A DNA stretch of 64,000 nucleotides from Flavobacterium nitrogenifigens (GTDB lineage Bacteria > Bacteroidota > Bacteroidia > Flavobacteriales > Flavobacteriaceae), in NCBI RefSeq assembly GCF_003254565.1, contig NZ_QJRI01000180.1, forward strand, positions 248,001-312,000. The letters are read 5' to 3'. Positions within the stretch are counted from its first letter, which is position 1, and each line of letters starts with the position of its first letter. Made by a program: the position numbers and the translations under genes. Below the pieces are notes generated by a model, which saw nothing but the letters and a program-made list of their open reading frames with translations, searched no databases and was not told the DNA's origin. Positions 25,472 through 34,910 of this stretch are shown here, piece after piece.

Positions 25472-26431
25472 TTATTGTGCAAAAGCAGCTCTTGCTCCTC
25501 CAGTTGTAAAAATAGCCGAAATTCTGTTTTTCTGTCCTGTTGAGAACATGTACATTGCTGCATCATCAACATAATCCATGTAGTTCATAGTCATTTCTAC
25601 AGGTGTACCTGTACAAGTGCTATAATGAGGATAAGCAGGAACTCCGTAGTTTGCTGTGTTATGAGTAGGAGTATCTGAAACAAGATCGCTTCCACAAGTT
25701 GCATCTCCCCAGATGTGACGCAAGTTCATCCAGTGACCTACTTCATGTGTAGCAGTTCTTCCTAAGTTATATGGAGCATTTGCAGAACCAGATAATCCGA
25801 AGTATTTAGGATCAATTACGACTCCGTCTGTAGCAGAAGCGCCACCAGGGAATTGTGCATAACCTAAAATTCCGCCGCCAATAACACATGACCACAGGTT
25901 TAATTTTGTAGTTGGAGAAGTAGGAGCAATTCCGCCTTGATTTGTTTTTTTCATCGCGTCTTTTGTTCCCCAAGAAGTTTTAGTAGTAGATTTTCTAACA
26001 ACCTGATCTAATACAAATGTAATTCCGATGTTTGCTTTTACACCTGAAAATAATGCTGGTACATTATTGTAATCAGAGTTTAAAGCATTGAAGTCTTTGT
26101 TTAAAACATCAATTTGAGATTGAATTTGTGCATCCGAAATATTCTCAGCTGAAGTTCTGTATAAAACATTCACTACAACTGGAATTTCGATTTTTCCATT
26201 TACCAAACGGCCTGTGAAATTTGAACCTGCGTGTTGTGCAGTAAAAGTTTCGATTTCATTCATTCTAATTGCCAACATAGGATCGGCTTTCAATTGAGCT
26301 TCTAAAACTTCTTGTGTTGCACAGCTTCTTCTTGAAGCAACACTCGCATCTGCGTTAGCAGAATCAGATTGTTCATTTTGACAAGCAAACAGCATTAATG
26401 CTGCAAATGTGGTAATAATAACTTTTTTCAT
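25472..26431 (-). CDS. M43 family zinc metalloprotease lipoprotein
   Basis: A 319-residue protein with a lipoprotein signal (ITTFAALMLFAC; lipidated Cys17). The catalytic domain (about 85-315) has HEVGHWMNLRH at 229-239, the form with Asn in place of Gly that is usual for Bacteroidota M43 proteases, and the Met-turn segment NYMDYVDDAAMYMF. Paired cysteines (C183, C245 region) fit pappalysin disulfides. Unlike the large protease at 3660 it has no PKD repeats and no T9SS tail, so it is probably membrane-anchored. Confidence 0.92.
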   Translation of the reverse strand: MKKVIITTFAALMLFACQNEQSDSANADASVASRRSCATQEVLEAQLKADPMLAIRMNEIETFTAQHAGSNFTGRLVNGKIEIPVVVNVLYRTSAENISDAQIQSQIDVLNKDFNALNSDYNNVPALFSGVKANIGITFVLDQVVRKSTTKTSWGTKDAMKKTNQGGIAPTSPTTKLNLWSCVIGGGILGYAQFPGGASATDGVVIDPKYFGLSGSANAPYNLGRTATHEVGHWMNLRHIWGDATCGSDLVSDTPTHNTANYGVPAYPHYSTCTGTPVEMTMNYMDYVDDAAMYMFSTGQKNRISAIFTTGGARAAFAQ

Positions 26432-26727
26432 AATAATTTGGGTTTTTGTTATAAAATTGTTGATTAGTTGAATAATGCGACAATTTTATAACAAAATACC
26501 TTTCTTGCAAAATATTAGATCAAAAACTTTGTGAGAAATTTTAGAACCCCTTACAAACATTGATTCCTACAAAAATTATATTTAAAAAATTATGCAGTTT
26601 TTTCTTTCTTTTTGTTTTTTGAATGCATTTCATCGTGATTATATGTAGTTTAACGATAAATTTTAACAAATAAATTGAAAGTAAAATTGAAGTGTTGCTT
26701 TAAAAGAGATTTTTAAAGCTTAATTTT
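26432..26727. other. 296-base non-coding gap
   Basis: It contains the AT-rich upstream region of the M43 lipoprotein gene and the 3' side of the SpoU methylase gene. I see no RNA gene or strong hairpin. Confidence 0.5.
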
Positions 26728-27225
26728 TTACAAAGAAGTAATCTCATAAAGCGCAATACTCGCAGCCTGTACCACATTCATGCTGCTATTTTTGCCAAAC
26801 ATATTGATATGCACAATTTGATGAGAAAGTTGTAAAAGTTCGTCTGATATTCCGTTGATTTCACTTCCAATCAAAAGTGCGATTTTTTTATCGAAAGGAA
26901 TCATAACTTCTTTTAAAGGTTTGCTGTTAGAAGTAATTTCTAAAGCAATAATTTCGAAATTATTGTCAGTTAAATAGGAATGAAGTTCGTTAAAATTTTC
27001 GATTACAGAATGAGGCACATGAAGATGTGTGCTTCTAGAAGTTTTATTGATTTTACGAGGTGTCAGCGGAATATCTTTTCCGAAAAAGATAATGTTTTCA
27101 ACTCCGAAAGCTTCAGAAATTCTAAATAAAGAACCAATATTTTGCTGAAAGTAAATATGATCGCACACTAAAGTAATGGGAAATGTTTTTCTTTCAAATT
27201 GATTTTCTTCGTGAGTCAGCTGCAT
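26728..27225 (-). CDS. SpoU/TrmH family RNA 2'-O-methyltransferase
   Basis: A 165-residue SPOUT methyltransferase. All three motifs are present: NIGSLFRISEAFGVENIIFFG (motif 1 region), ALLIGSEINGISDELLQL (motif 2) and INMFGKNSSMNVVQAASIAL (motif 3). It has no L30e-like substrate-binding domain, so it is the minimal TrmL/TrmH-like form acting on tRNA or rRNA. The exact site is unknown. It sits near other RNA-modification genes on the same strand. Confidence 0.9.
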   Translation of the reverse strand: MQLTHEENQFERKTFPITLVCDHIYFQQNIGSLFRISEAFGVENIIFFGKDIPLTPRKINKTSRSTHLHVPHSVIENFNELHSYLTDNNFEIIALEITSNSKPLKEVMIPFDKKIALLIGSEINGISDELLQLSHQIVHINMFGKNSSMNVVQAASIALYEITSL

Positions 27226-27230
27226 TTTTT

Positions 27231-27350
27231 GTTAGTGAAAAGTGATTAGTGATTAGAGTGATTAGTAATAAGTGAATAGTATTGAGAGTGACGTTTTTTT
27301 TAATTGATGAATTACTAGTTACCAATCACTGGAGACTAGTCATTAATTAG
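27231..27350. repeat. Degenerate heptamer repeats in inverted arms
   Basis: 27240-27280 is a run of AGTGATT/AGTAATA/AGTGAAT units of about 7 bases. 27312-27350 carries the same words on the other strand (ACTAGTTACCAATCACT). The two sides can fold together, leaving a T8 segment between. Confidence 0.6.
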
Positions 27351-27981
27351 TAAATATATAATTGATAATGTTGGCACCCATTTTCAAGGCTTTGTCTCTT
27401 ACGTTTGCTGGATCATTATGAACTTCGGGATCTTCCCAGCCATCACCCAAATCACATTCGTAAGTATAAAGTAAAACCAGTTTATTGTCTATAAAAATAC
27501 CAAATGCCTGTGCACGTGTTCCGTCATGTTCGTGAATTTTTGGCAATCCGTTAGGGAAGGGAAAAGGTTTCTGGAAAATAGGATGATTTGCAGGAAGCTC
27601 GATTAAATTATTATTCGGAAATATCTTTTTGATTTCTTTTCGTATAAATTGATCCATTCCATAATTATCATCAATATGCAGAAAACCTCCAGCAGTCAGA
27701 TAATTTCTCAAGTTTGTTACGTCAGCATCACTAAAAACAACATTTCCGTGCCCAGTCATATGTACAAATGGATACGAAAGTAAATCTGGATTGCTTGGCT
27801 CTACAGTAGAAGGTTTGCTTTTTATACGGGTATTGATATTAGCATTGCAAAAACTGATCAAATTTGGCAACGAAGTCGGATTTGCGTACCAATCGCCACC
27901 ACCGCTATATTTAAGCAAAGCAATTTCTTGTGAAAAAGAAGGGATTGAAATTAGTAAAAATAGATAGAATATTTTTTTCAT
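27343..27981 (-). CDS. DUF4159 domain-containing protein
   Basis: A 212-residue protein with a short signal peptide (KIFYLFLLISIPSFS). The mature part is the DUF4159 domain: KYSGGGDWYANPTSLPNL, YPFVHMTGHGNVVFSD, GGFLHIDDNYGMDQFIRKE and YECDLGDGWEDPEVH. The fold is class I glutamine-amidotransferase-like with no proven activity. In other Bacteroidota this domain often sits near BatA-type genes; none are adjacent here. Confidence 0.88.
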   Translation of the reverse strand: MKKIFYLFLLISIPSFSQEIALLKYSGGGDWYANPTSLPNLISFCNANINTRIKSKPSTVEPSNPDLLSYPFVHMTGHGNVVFSDADVTNLRNYLTAGGFLHIDDNYGMDQFIRKEIKKIFPNNNLIELPANHPIFQKPFPFPNGLPKIHEHDGTRAQAFGIFIDNKLVLLYTYECDLGDGWEDPEVHNDPANVRDKALKMGANIINYIFTN

Positions 27982-28017
27982 GTAATTTTAATGCTCTTAT
28001 ATGTTTAAAAGGCTTCT

Positions 28018-28123
28018 TTTGTCATCCTGAGGAACGCGAAGGATCACACTAGAAATTCCTCACCGTTTGTCGCCAATCTTTGTCTAATCGCGTGAGATCC
28101 TTCGCGTTCCTCAGGATGACAAA
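28018..28123. repeat. Inverted-repeat element with 28-base perfect arms
   Basis: 28018-28045 and 28096-28123 are perfect reverse complements over 28 bases (start TTTGTCATCCTGAGG, end CGCGAAGGATC), separated by 50 bases. It lies between the rsmE stop and the DUF4159 start on the minus strand. It could form a long cruciform or RNA hairpin. The GTCAT-CC theme also appears in the hairpin at 9161. Confidence 0.85.
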
Positions 28124-28142
28124 CGTTGTGCAATTAATTTAT

Positions 28143-28847
28143 TCATTCATTAAAAAAAACAACACTATGACAAGCCACAACAGCGGCTGTTTCTGTTCTT
28201 AAACGTGTATTTCCTAAAGTTACAGGATTGTAATTGTTTTCTAATGCCAATGCAATTTCTTTTTCAGAAAAATCGCCTTCTGGACCAATTAAAATAGTAA
28301 CGTCTTCATTTGGTTTTAAAACCTCTTTCAGTGACTTCTTATCGGTTTCTTCGCAATGCGCAATTAACTGTAAACCGTTTTGTTTTTGTTTAATGAATTC
28401 TTTAAACGAAATAGCTTCGTTCAATTTCGGAAGAAACGTTTCGTTGCATTGTTTCATTGCCGAAAGAATGATTTTCTCAAAACGATCACGATTAATTACT
28501 TTTCGTTCAGAACGATCACAGAAAATCGGAGTAATTTCCTGAATTCCAATTTCGGTAGCTTTTTCTAGAAACCATTCAAAACGATCGTTCATTTTGGTCG
28601 GAGCAACAGCCAGATGCAAATGGAATTTAGGTTTTTCGGCATTTGTTATAGAAAGGACTTCAACGGTACATTTATTATCTGAAGCCAAAGTGATCTGAGT
28701 CTCAAACAATAATCCAAAACCATTGGTGACATGCAGAATATCGGCATCTTTCTTTCTAAGAACTTTTATAATATGACGGCTTTCTTCTTTATCAAAAGAA
28801 AAACTTTCGGTTGCCTCGTCTATATTCGGATTAAAAAATAACTGCAT
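28143..28847 (-). CDS. rsmE: 16S rRNA (uracil1498-N3)-methyltransferase
   Basis: A 234-residue SPOUT enzyme. An N-terminal PUA-like domain (about 1-70; ESRHIIKVLRKKDADILHVTNGFG) precedes the methylase domain with RFEWFLEKATEIGIQEITP, SERKVINRDRFEKI, and the knot motifs LIGPEGDFSEKEI and LGNTRLRTETAA. Length and motifs fit RsmE. It methylates U1498 of 16S rRNA in the assembled 30S subunit. It follows tsaD by 2 bases, so the two are co-transcribed. Confidence 0.95.
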   Translation of the reverse strand: MQLFFNPNIDEATESFSFDKEESRHIIKVLRKKDADILHVTNGFGLLFETQITLASDNKCTVEVLSITNAEKPKFHLHLAVAPTKMNDRFEWFLEKATEIGIQEITPIFCDRSERKVINRDRFEKIILSAMKQCNETFLPKLNEAISFKEFIKQKQNGLQLIAHCEETDKKSLKEVLKPNEDVTILIGPEGDFSEKEIALALENNYNPVTLGNTRLRTETAAVVACHSVVFFNE

Positions 28848-28849
28848 GA

Positions 28850-29872
28850 TTAAAATTCGATTCTTGCTTTAGAAACCACAGCAGAAGTTTCAAAACGATT
28901 AGATAAGTATTTTTGGTATCCTACAATTCCAATCATTGCAGCATTATCGGTTGTGTATTCAAATTTCGGTATAAAAGTTTTCCATCCGTATTTGCTTTCG
29001 GTCTCTTTTAGAGTATTTCTAATTCCTGAATTGGCTGAAACTCCGCCGCCAATAGCAATTTGTGTAATTCCAGTTTCTTTTACAGCCAATTTTATTTTAT
29101 CCATCAAAATTTCGATAATCGTATGCTGAATAGAAGCACAAATATCATTCAGATTTTCTTCGATAAAATTCGGATTCTGCTGTTTGTTTTTTTGAATGAA
29201 ATATAAAATAGCCGTTTTCAATCCAGAAAAACTGAAATCCAATCCTGGAACTTTTGGTTTTGTAAAAGGGAATGCTTTCGGATTTCCTTCCTTTGCATAT
29301 TTATCAATCAAAGGCCCGCCGGGGTAAGGAAGTCCAAGAATTTTAGCGCTTTTATCAAATGCTTCTCCTACGGCATCATCTGTAGTTTCTCCGATAATTT
29401 CCATATCAAAAAAACTATTCACTTTTACAATTTGGGTGTGTCCTCCGCTAATGGTTAAAGCTAAAAAAGGAAATTCAGGTTTATCGTAGCCTTCTTCATC
29501 AATAAAATGGGCTAAAATATGAGCATGCATGTGATTTACAGCAATTAGCGGCACATTTAAAGCTAATGATAATGATTTACTGAAAGAAGTCCCCACCAAT
29601 AAAGAGCCCATTAATCCCGGACCTTGCGTAAATGCGATTGCGCTTAACTGTTCTTTTTGTACATTTGCTTTACGAAGTGCAGCATCTATCACAGGGACAA
29701 TATTCTGCTGATGCGCTCGGGAAGCCAATTCAGGAACAACACCTCCGTATTGATTATGAATTAATTGATTGGCTACAACATTTGACAATACTTTGTCGTT
29801 ATGTAAAACCGCGGCAGCAGTATCATCGCATGAACTTTCGATGGCTAGAATAAAAACCTCTTGATTTTGCAT
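28850..29872 (-). CDS. tsaD: tRNA N6-adenosine threonylcarbamoyltransferase
   Basis: A 340-residue ASKHA-fold protein. Counting from the ATG complement at 29870-29872 puts ILAIESSCDDTAAAV at the N-terminus as in all TsaD; a TTG 33 bases upstream is in frame but less likely. The iron-binding NHMHAHILAH and ISGGHTQIV, GEAFDKSAKILGLPYPGGP and AIGGGVSANSGIR are family hallmarks. With TsaB/TsaE it forms t6A37 in ANN-decoding tRNAs. It is first gene of a tsaD-rsmE pair and diverges from tamB. Confidence 0.95.
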   Translation of the reverse strand: MQNQEVFILAIESSCDDTAAAVLHNDKVLSNVVANQLIHNQYGGVVPELASRAHQQNIVPVIDAALRKANVQKEQLSAIAFTQGPGLMGSLLVGTSFSKSLSLALNVPLIAVNHMHAHILAHFIDEEGYDKPEFPFLALTISGGHTQIVKVNSFFDMEIIGETTDDAVGEAFDKSAKILGLPYPGGPLIDKYAKEGNPKAFPFTKPKVPGLDFSFSGLKTAILYFIQKNKQQNPNFIEENLNDICASIQHTIIEILMDKIKLAVKETGITQIAIGGGVSANSGIRNTLKETESKYGWKTFIPKFEYTTDNAAMIGIVGYQKYLSNRFETSAVVSKARIEF

Positions 29873-30063
29873 ATAAAGGCACAAATTTTGAATTATATTT
29901 GACAAATCAAATGATTATATCTCTTTGATTTAAGCAGTGCCCCAAAATTAAAGAATTTTTATCAAAAACAGCCGTTCTTTGTCTGTTCAAATAAATTAAA
30001 AGAAAAACTAAAATTAAAGAAGCTATCAAAAAAGTAAAGAAAATAATATCACGAACCTTAATT

Positions 30064-33000
30064 GTGTTGATTTTACTTTTGTTAGCACTTGCTATCATAC
30101 TATCTCTTCCTGTGGTTCAAACACAGATAGCCAATTACGTTACCAACTCATTAAACAAAGATTACAAGGTTAATATTAATGTTGAAAAAACGGCAATCAA
30201 TATTTTTGGCGGAGTAAAATTGAAAGAAGTAACGATTTTAGATCATCATAAAAAAACGATGATTTATTCGGATATTATTACTACAGATATTGCCAGTTTC
30301 AGTAGATTACTAGATGGAGATTTAATTTTTGGAGATTTGCGTCTAACAGGTTTGATTTTTAATCTGAAAACCTACAAAGGCGAAGACGAAAATAATATCA
30401 ATAAGTTTATTGAGGCTTTTGAAGTAAAGGATACTCCTAAGAAAAAATCAACGAAGCATTTTCTTTTAACAGCCAAAAACGCTTATATCGAAAAAGGAAG
30501 ATTTTCTGTTGTTGATGAAAATAAGACTACTCCTAAATTTCTGGATTTCACAAAATTAAACGCTTATATCAGCGAGTTTAAATTGTATGGTCCAGATGTG
30601 AATACCAACATTCACCGATTTTCATTTATGGATCATCGCGGTTTGTATGTTTCTAATTTTGCTGGAAAATTTAGCTATACCAAAAAACAGATTATGGTTC
30701 AAAATCTGGCTATTAAAACCAAAAGATCTTCTATTTATGGTGTGGCAATTTTGAATTACAAACCGTCAGATTTTCTTGATTTTACAGATAAAGTTCGATT
30801 TGATGTTTTGATAGATTCTTCTTCTATTGCAACAAACGATATTCGCCATTTTTATGATGGTTTGGGTAAAAATCAGCATTTTAAACTGAAAACCAAATTA
30901 GACGGTCCATTAAACAATATGACGCTTACAGGATTGAGGCTAAGCGATACAAATGGATCAAAAATTAATGGAACAATCAATTTCAGAAATCTTTTGGGCA
31001 GTAAGGAGCAGAAGTTTTCTATGGATGGAAAATTTAACAAACTGCTTTCCAGTTACGATGATTTGGTGATTTTACTTCCGGGAGTTTTGGGTAAAAGGCT
31101 TCCGAAAGAAATGAAGCGAATTGGTAAATTTAATATTGTAGGGAAAGCTAAAGTTTCGACTATAGCATTAGAAACTGCTTTTAAAATAGCCACCGATATA
31201 GGAAACGGCCAAGTAGATCTTCATTTAAATAATATGGATTTTATTGATAAGGCTTCTTATTCTGGAAATATTATTTTGGATAATTTTGATGTTGGTGCGG
31301 TTTTGAATAGAAAAGATATTGGCAAGACGACTTTGAATCTTGACGTAGATGGCGTTGGTTTTACTGAGAAATATTTGAATACGGTTATCAAGGGAGATAT
31401 TGCAAAACTAGATTATAATAAGTACACCTATAATAATATAGTAGTTAACGGAAATTTTAAACTACCTTATTATAAAGGACAAATTGCGATAAATGATCCG
31501 AATTTAAATTTGAATTTTGATGGTTTGCTGGATTTGAGCAAAAGAGAAAACCGTTACGATTTTCATATTAATGTTGAAAATTCAGATTTGAGAAAACTTA
31601 AGTTTATTAATGATTCTATTTCACACTTCAAGGGAGATGTTGTAGTTCAATTGTCTGGAAATTCTATTGAAAATCTGCAAGGGGATATTTTTATAAATGA
31701 TGCAGAATATCAGAATCCAAAAACAACTTATGTTTTTGATCAAGTAAATTTAAATTCAAGTTTTGATGCAGATCGATTAAGAACCATTACAGTAAGTTCA
31801 AATGATGTGGTAGACGGAAAAATTGTCGGTAAATTTAGATTTGATCAATTAGATAAATTGGTTATGAATTCGGTCGGAAGTCTGTATACCAATTATAAAC
31901 CTTACAAAGTTAGAAAAGGGCAATTCTTGAATTTTAATTTCCGTGTATATGATAAAGTGGTAGAAATGCTTTATCCAGAAATAAAAATTGATTCGTCAAC
32001 AGTTGTACGAGGAAAAATAGATTCAGATTTGCAGGAATTTAAATTCCGTTTCAGATCCAAGAAAATTACAGCAGACAAAAATACATTTGACAACATACGT
32101 ATTAATATTGATAATAAAAACCCACTTTATAATGCTTATGTCGAATTAGACAGTATAAAAACACCTTATTACAAAATACGTGATTTTAATTTAATTAATG
32201 TTACGGCAAAAGATACGCTTTTTGTTCGTTCGGAGTTTAAAGGAGGAGATAAAGGTGAAGATTACTTTAATCTGGATTTGTTTCATACGATTGATAAGAA
32301 CAAAAACAACATTGTCGGAATCAAGAAATCTGAAATGAAGTTTAAGGATTACATTTGGTACTTAAACGAAGACGCAGAAAAGGATAATCAGATTGTTATT
32401 GATCAGTATTTTAAAAATTTCACTTTTGATAATATTGTTTTATCGCATGAAAATCAGAAAATTGATTTAAACGGAGTTATAAAAGGAAAAGATTATAAAG
32501 ATCTCGAACTGACTTTTGAAGATGTTGATATTAATAAAATAACCCCAGTCAATTCCAAATTTGTATTTAATGGTAATTTGAATGGAAATGTCAATTATAA
32601 GCAGAATAAAAATGTTTATCAGCCCACGGCATCTATAAAAATTGATCATCTTGTGATGAATAATACGGAATTGGGGACGCTTAATTTTGATATTTCTGGT
32701 GATGAATCTTTTAGGAAATTCACGGTTAACTCGTCGATTCAGAATGGTTTTACCGAATCGTTTAGAGCAAACGGAACTTTTGCGGTAGAGAACAAGGAGA
32801 CTATTATGGATATGAGCCTGAAATTGGAAGGCTTTAATTTGGCCACTTTAGGAACTATTGGTGGAGATGTTCTGTCAAATGTACGCGGTTCTGTTTCTGG
32901 AAATGCAGCTGTTGTCGGGAGTCTGAAAAAACCTGAAATCAACGGACGTTTGTATGTCGAAAAAGCTGGAATGACAATTCCGTACCTTAATACTGATTAT

Positions 33001-34602
33001 GAATTAAGTGATCGAACGGTTATTGATTTGACCAATGAAAAATTCCTGTTTAGAAACAATCAGTTGACTGATACGAAATACGGTACAAAAGGATTGCTGA
33101 ACGGAAGTATTGAACATCATAATTTTGGAGACTGGAAATTAGATTTAAACATTACTTCCAAACGATTGGTGGCTTTAGATACAAAAGATAGTGATGATGC
33201 CGCTTATTTCGGAACCGCATTTATAAATGGTACCGCTAGTATAAAAGGTCCTGTGGATGGTTTATTTATTAAGGTAGATGCAAAGTCTGAAAAAGGAACA
33301 GAAGTTAAGATTCCAATTAATAATACGCAAAGTGTTGGAGAAAGCAGCTGGATTCATTTTGTAACGCCAAAAGAGAAGTATAATCTAGAGAACGGAATTG
33401 TTGAAAAAACAAGAGACTATAACGGACTTGAATTGGAATTTGATTTTGATATTACGCCAGATGCCGAAGTAGAAGTTATTCTAGATCGAAATTCGGGCCA
33501 TGGTATGAAAGGAAAAGGATACGGATCGCTTTTGTTTAAAATCAATACTTTAGGTAAATTTAATATGTGGGGAGATTTCCAGGCATACGAAGGAACGTAT
33601 AATTTTAAATACGGCGGACTTATCGACAAAAAGTTTACGGTTAAAAAAGGAGGTTCGATTATATGGGAAGGAAACCCAATGCGTGCCCAGCTAAACTTGG
33701 AAGCAGTTTATAAAACACAAGCCAATCCGGCGGTACTTTTAGATAATACGTCTTCATTCAATAAAAAAGTTCCTGTAGAAGTCGTTATTGGATTAAGAGG
33801 AGATTTGGCGAGTCCAGAACCTAATTTTGATATTCAGTTCCCATCCGTAAGTAATGTTTTAAAATCGGAGATACAATATAAATTAGACGATAAAGATATT
33901 CGTCAGACGCAGGCACTTTATTTATTGTCTACAGGTTCGTTTATGAGTACCGACGGATTTAGCCAAGGAGATTTCTCTGGAACATTGACAGAAACGGCAT
34001 CAAGTTTATTAGGAGGCATTATTAAATCGGATAATGACAAAGTAAATATCGATTTAAATTACATTGCTGCTGATAGAAGAACAGGGCAGGAGGTTGACGG
34101 TCAGTTTGTGGCTAATATATCTTCGCAGATTAATGAAAGAATTACGATCAACGGAAAATTGGGAGTTCCAGTTGGAGGTGTAAACGAATCTGCCATTGTT
34201 GGAGATATCGAGATCTTGTATCGAGTAAATGAAGATGGTACAATGAACCTTCGTTTATTTAATAAAGAAAACGATATTAATTATATAGGACAAGGAATTG
34301 GATATACGCAAGGTGTCGGTATTTCTTATGAAGTAGATTTTGATACTTTTAGTGAGTTAGTAAACAAGCTGTTTAAAGACCATAAAATTGAAAAAGCTGT
34401 AAAAAATTCTTCGCATGACGATCTTCAAGATTCGTATCTTCCTGAATATATGAATTTCTCAAGCAAGAAAGATTCAGAAAAAAGCAAGAAGAAGGCCAAA
34501 GAAGAGGAAGAGAAAAAGAAAAAAGAAGAAGAAAAGAAGAAAAAAGAACAGGAGCATAAACCAAGCAATGATCAAGGACTAATTCCTGACAACGATTATT
34601 AA
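30064..34602 (+). CDS. tamB: TamB-type translocation/assembly module protein
   Basis: A protein of at least 1512 residues, the AsmA/TamB lipid-bridge type. It starts with a membrane helix (LILLLLALAIILSLPVVQTQ), has a long beta-helical middle and ends in the TamB/DUF490 domain (GYGSLLFKINTLGKFNMWGDF, YNFKYGGLIDKKF, then ALYLLSTGSFM). A low-complexity K/E tail covers about the last 45 residues. It spans the periplasm from the inner membrane, supporting outer-membrane protein or lipid delivery. The first standard start is GTG 30064, but the frame stays open upstream to 29995 and encodes basic residues (IKKVKKIISRT) expected before the helix, so the true start may be a near-cognate codon upstream. 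Confidence 0.85.
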   Translation: MLILLLLALAIILSLPVVQTQIANYVTNSLNKDYKVNINVEKTAINIFGGVKLKEVTILDHHKKTMIYSDIITTDIASFSRLLDGDLIFGDLRLTGLIFNLKTYKGEDENNINKFIEAFEVKDTPKKKSTKHFLLTAKNAYIEKGRFSVVDENKTTPKFLDFTKLNAYISEFKLYGPDVNTNIHRFSFMDHRGLYVSNFAGKFSYTKKQIMVQNLAIKTKRSSIYGVAILNYKPSDFLDFTDKVRFDVLIDSSSIATNDIRHFYDGLGKNQHFKLKTKLDGPLNNMTLTGLRLSDTNGSKINGTINFRNLLGSKEQKFSMDGKFNKLLSSYDDLVILLPGVLGKRLPKEMKRIGKFNIVGKAKVSTIALETAFKIATDIGNGQVDLHLNNMDFIDKASYSGNIILDNFDVGAVLNRKDIGKTTLNLDVDGVGFTEKYLNTVIKGDIAKLDYNKYTYNNIVVNGNFKLPYYKGQIAINDPNLNLNFDGLLDLSKRENRYDFHINVENSDLRKLKFINDSISHFKGDVVVQLSGNSIENLQGDIFINDAEYQNPKTTYVFDQVNLNSSFDADRLRTITVSSNDVVDGKIVGKFRFDQLDKLVMNSVGSLYTNYKPYKVRKGQFLNFNFRVYDKVVEMLYPEIKIDSSTVVRGKIDSDLQEFKFRFRSKKITADKNTFDNIRINIDNKNPLYNAYVELDSIKTPYYKIRDFNLINVTAKDTLFVRSEFKGGDKGEDYFNLDLFHTIDKNKNNIVGIKKSEMKFKDYIWYLNEDAEKDNQIVIDQYFKNFTFDNIVLSHENQKIDLNGVIKGKDYKDLELTFEDVDINKITPVNSKFVFNGNLNGNVNYKQNKNVYQPTASIKIDHLVMNNTELGTLNFDISGDESFRKFTVNSSIQNGFTESFRANGTFAVENKETIMDMSLKLEGFNLATLGTIGGDVLSNVRGSVSGNAAVVGSLKKPEINGRLYVEKAGMTIPYLNTDYELSDRTVIDLTNEKFLFRNNQLTDTKYGTKGLLNGSIEHHNFGDWKLDLNITSKRLVALDTKDSDDAAYFGTAFINGTASIKGPVDGLFIKVDAKSEKGTEVKIPINNTQSVGESSWIHFVTPKEKYNLENGIVEKTRDYNGLELEFDFDITPDAEVEVILDRNSGHGMKGKGYGSLLFKINTLGKFNMWGDFQAYEGTYNFKYGGLIDKKFTVKKGGSIIWEGNPMRAQLNLEAVYKTQANPAVLLDNTSSFNKKVPVEVVIGLRGDLASPEPNFDIQFPSVSNVLKSEIQYKLDDKDIRQTQALYLLSTGSFMSTDGFSQGDFSGTLTETASSLLGGIIKSDNDKVNIDLNYIAADRRTGQEVDGQFVANISSQINERITINGKLGVPVGGVNESAIVGDIEILYRVNEDGTMNLRLFNKENDINYIGQGIGYTQGVGISYEVDFDTFSELVNKLFKDHKIEKAVKNSSHDDLQDSYLPEYMNFSSKKDSEKSKKKAKEEEEKKKKEEEKKKKEQEHKPSNDQGLIPDNDY

Positions 34603-34628
34603 CACTTTGTTAAAAATAGCCTTTTATA

Positions 34629-34658
34629 AAACCATTATTCTCATAATGGTTTTTTTTG
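34629..34658 (+). terminator. Terminator of tamB
   Basis: ACCATTAT (34631-34638) pairs with ATAATGGT (34643-34650), followed by T7. Confidence 0.8.
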
Positions 34659-34910
34659 TGCTAAATTTAGGCACTCTTTTAAAATTTTCCATGTGAGCGG
34701 AAAATTCTATTTTTATAACACTTCATTAGGGTATTGTTAATTTTGACGATTTAATTAAAAAAATAGCGTTTTATTATTTTTAATGAAATTTTTTCCTAGA
34801 AAAAACTTATTAACGAAAACGTTTGAATTTAACAGATTTTATTAATTTATGATAATCGTAACCCGAAAAGTGCTGAATGTTTGCTAATTTTACACTTTAA
34901 TACTTAAATA
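34659..34910. other. Leader and promoter region of pfkA
   Basis: AT-rich, no gene. TAATTTTA at about 34885-34892 resembles the -7 box with the final G replaced. Together with the tamB terminator it makes a 308-base gap. No riboswitch-like fold is evident. Confidence 0.4.

Noticed and set aside
34460..34565. Lys/Glu-rich end of tamB as a separate feature or repeat expansion
   Set aside because: It is in frame and continuous with the gene; such low-complexity tails occur on Bacteroidota TamB proteins.
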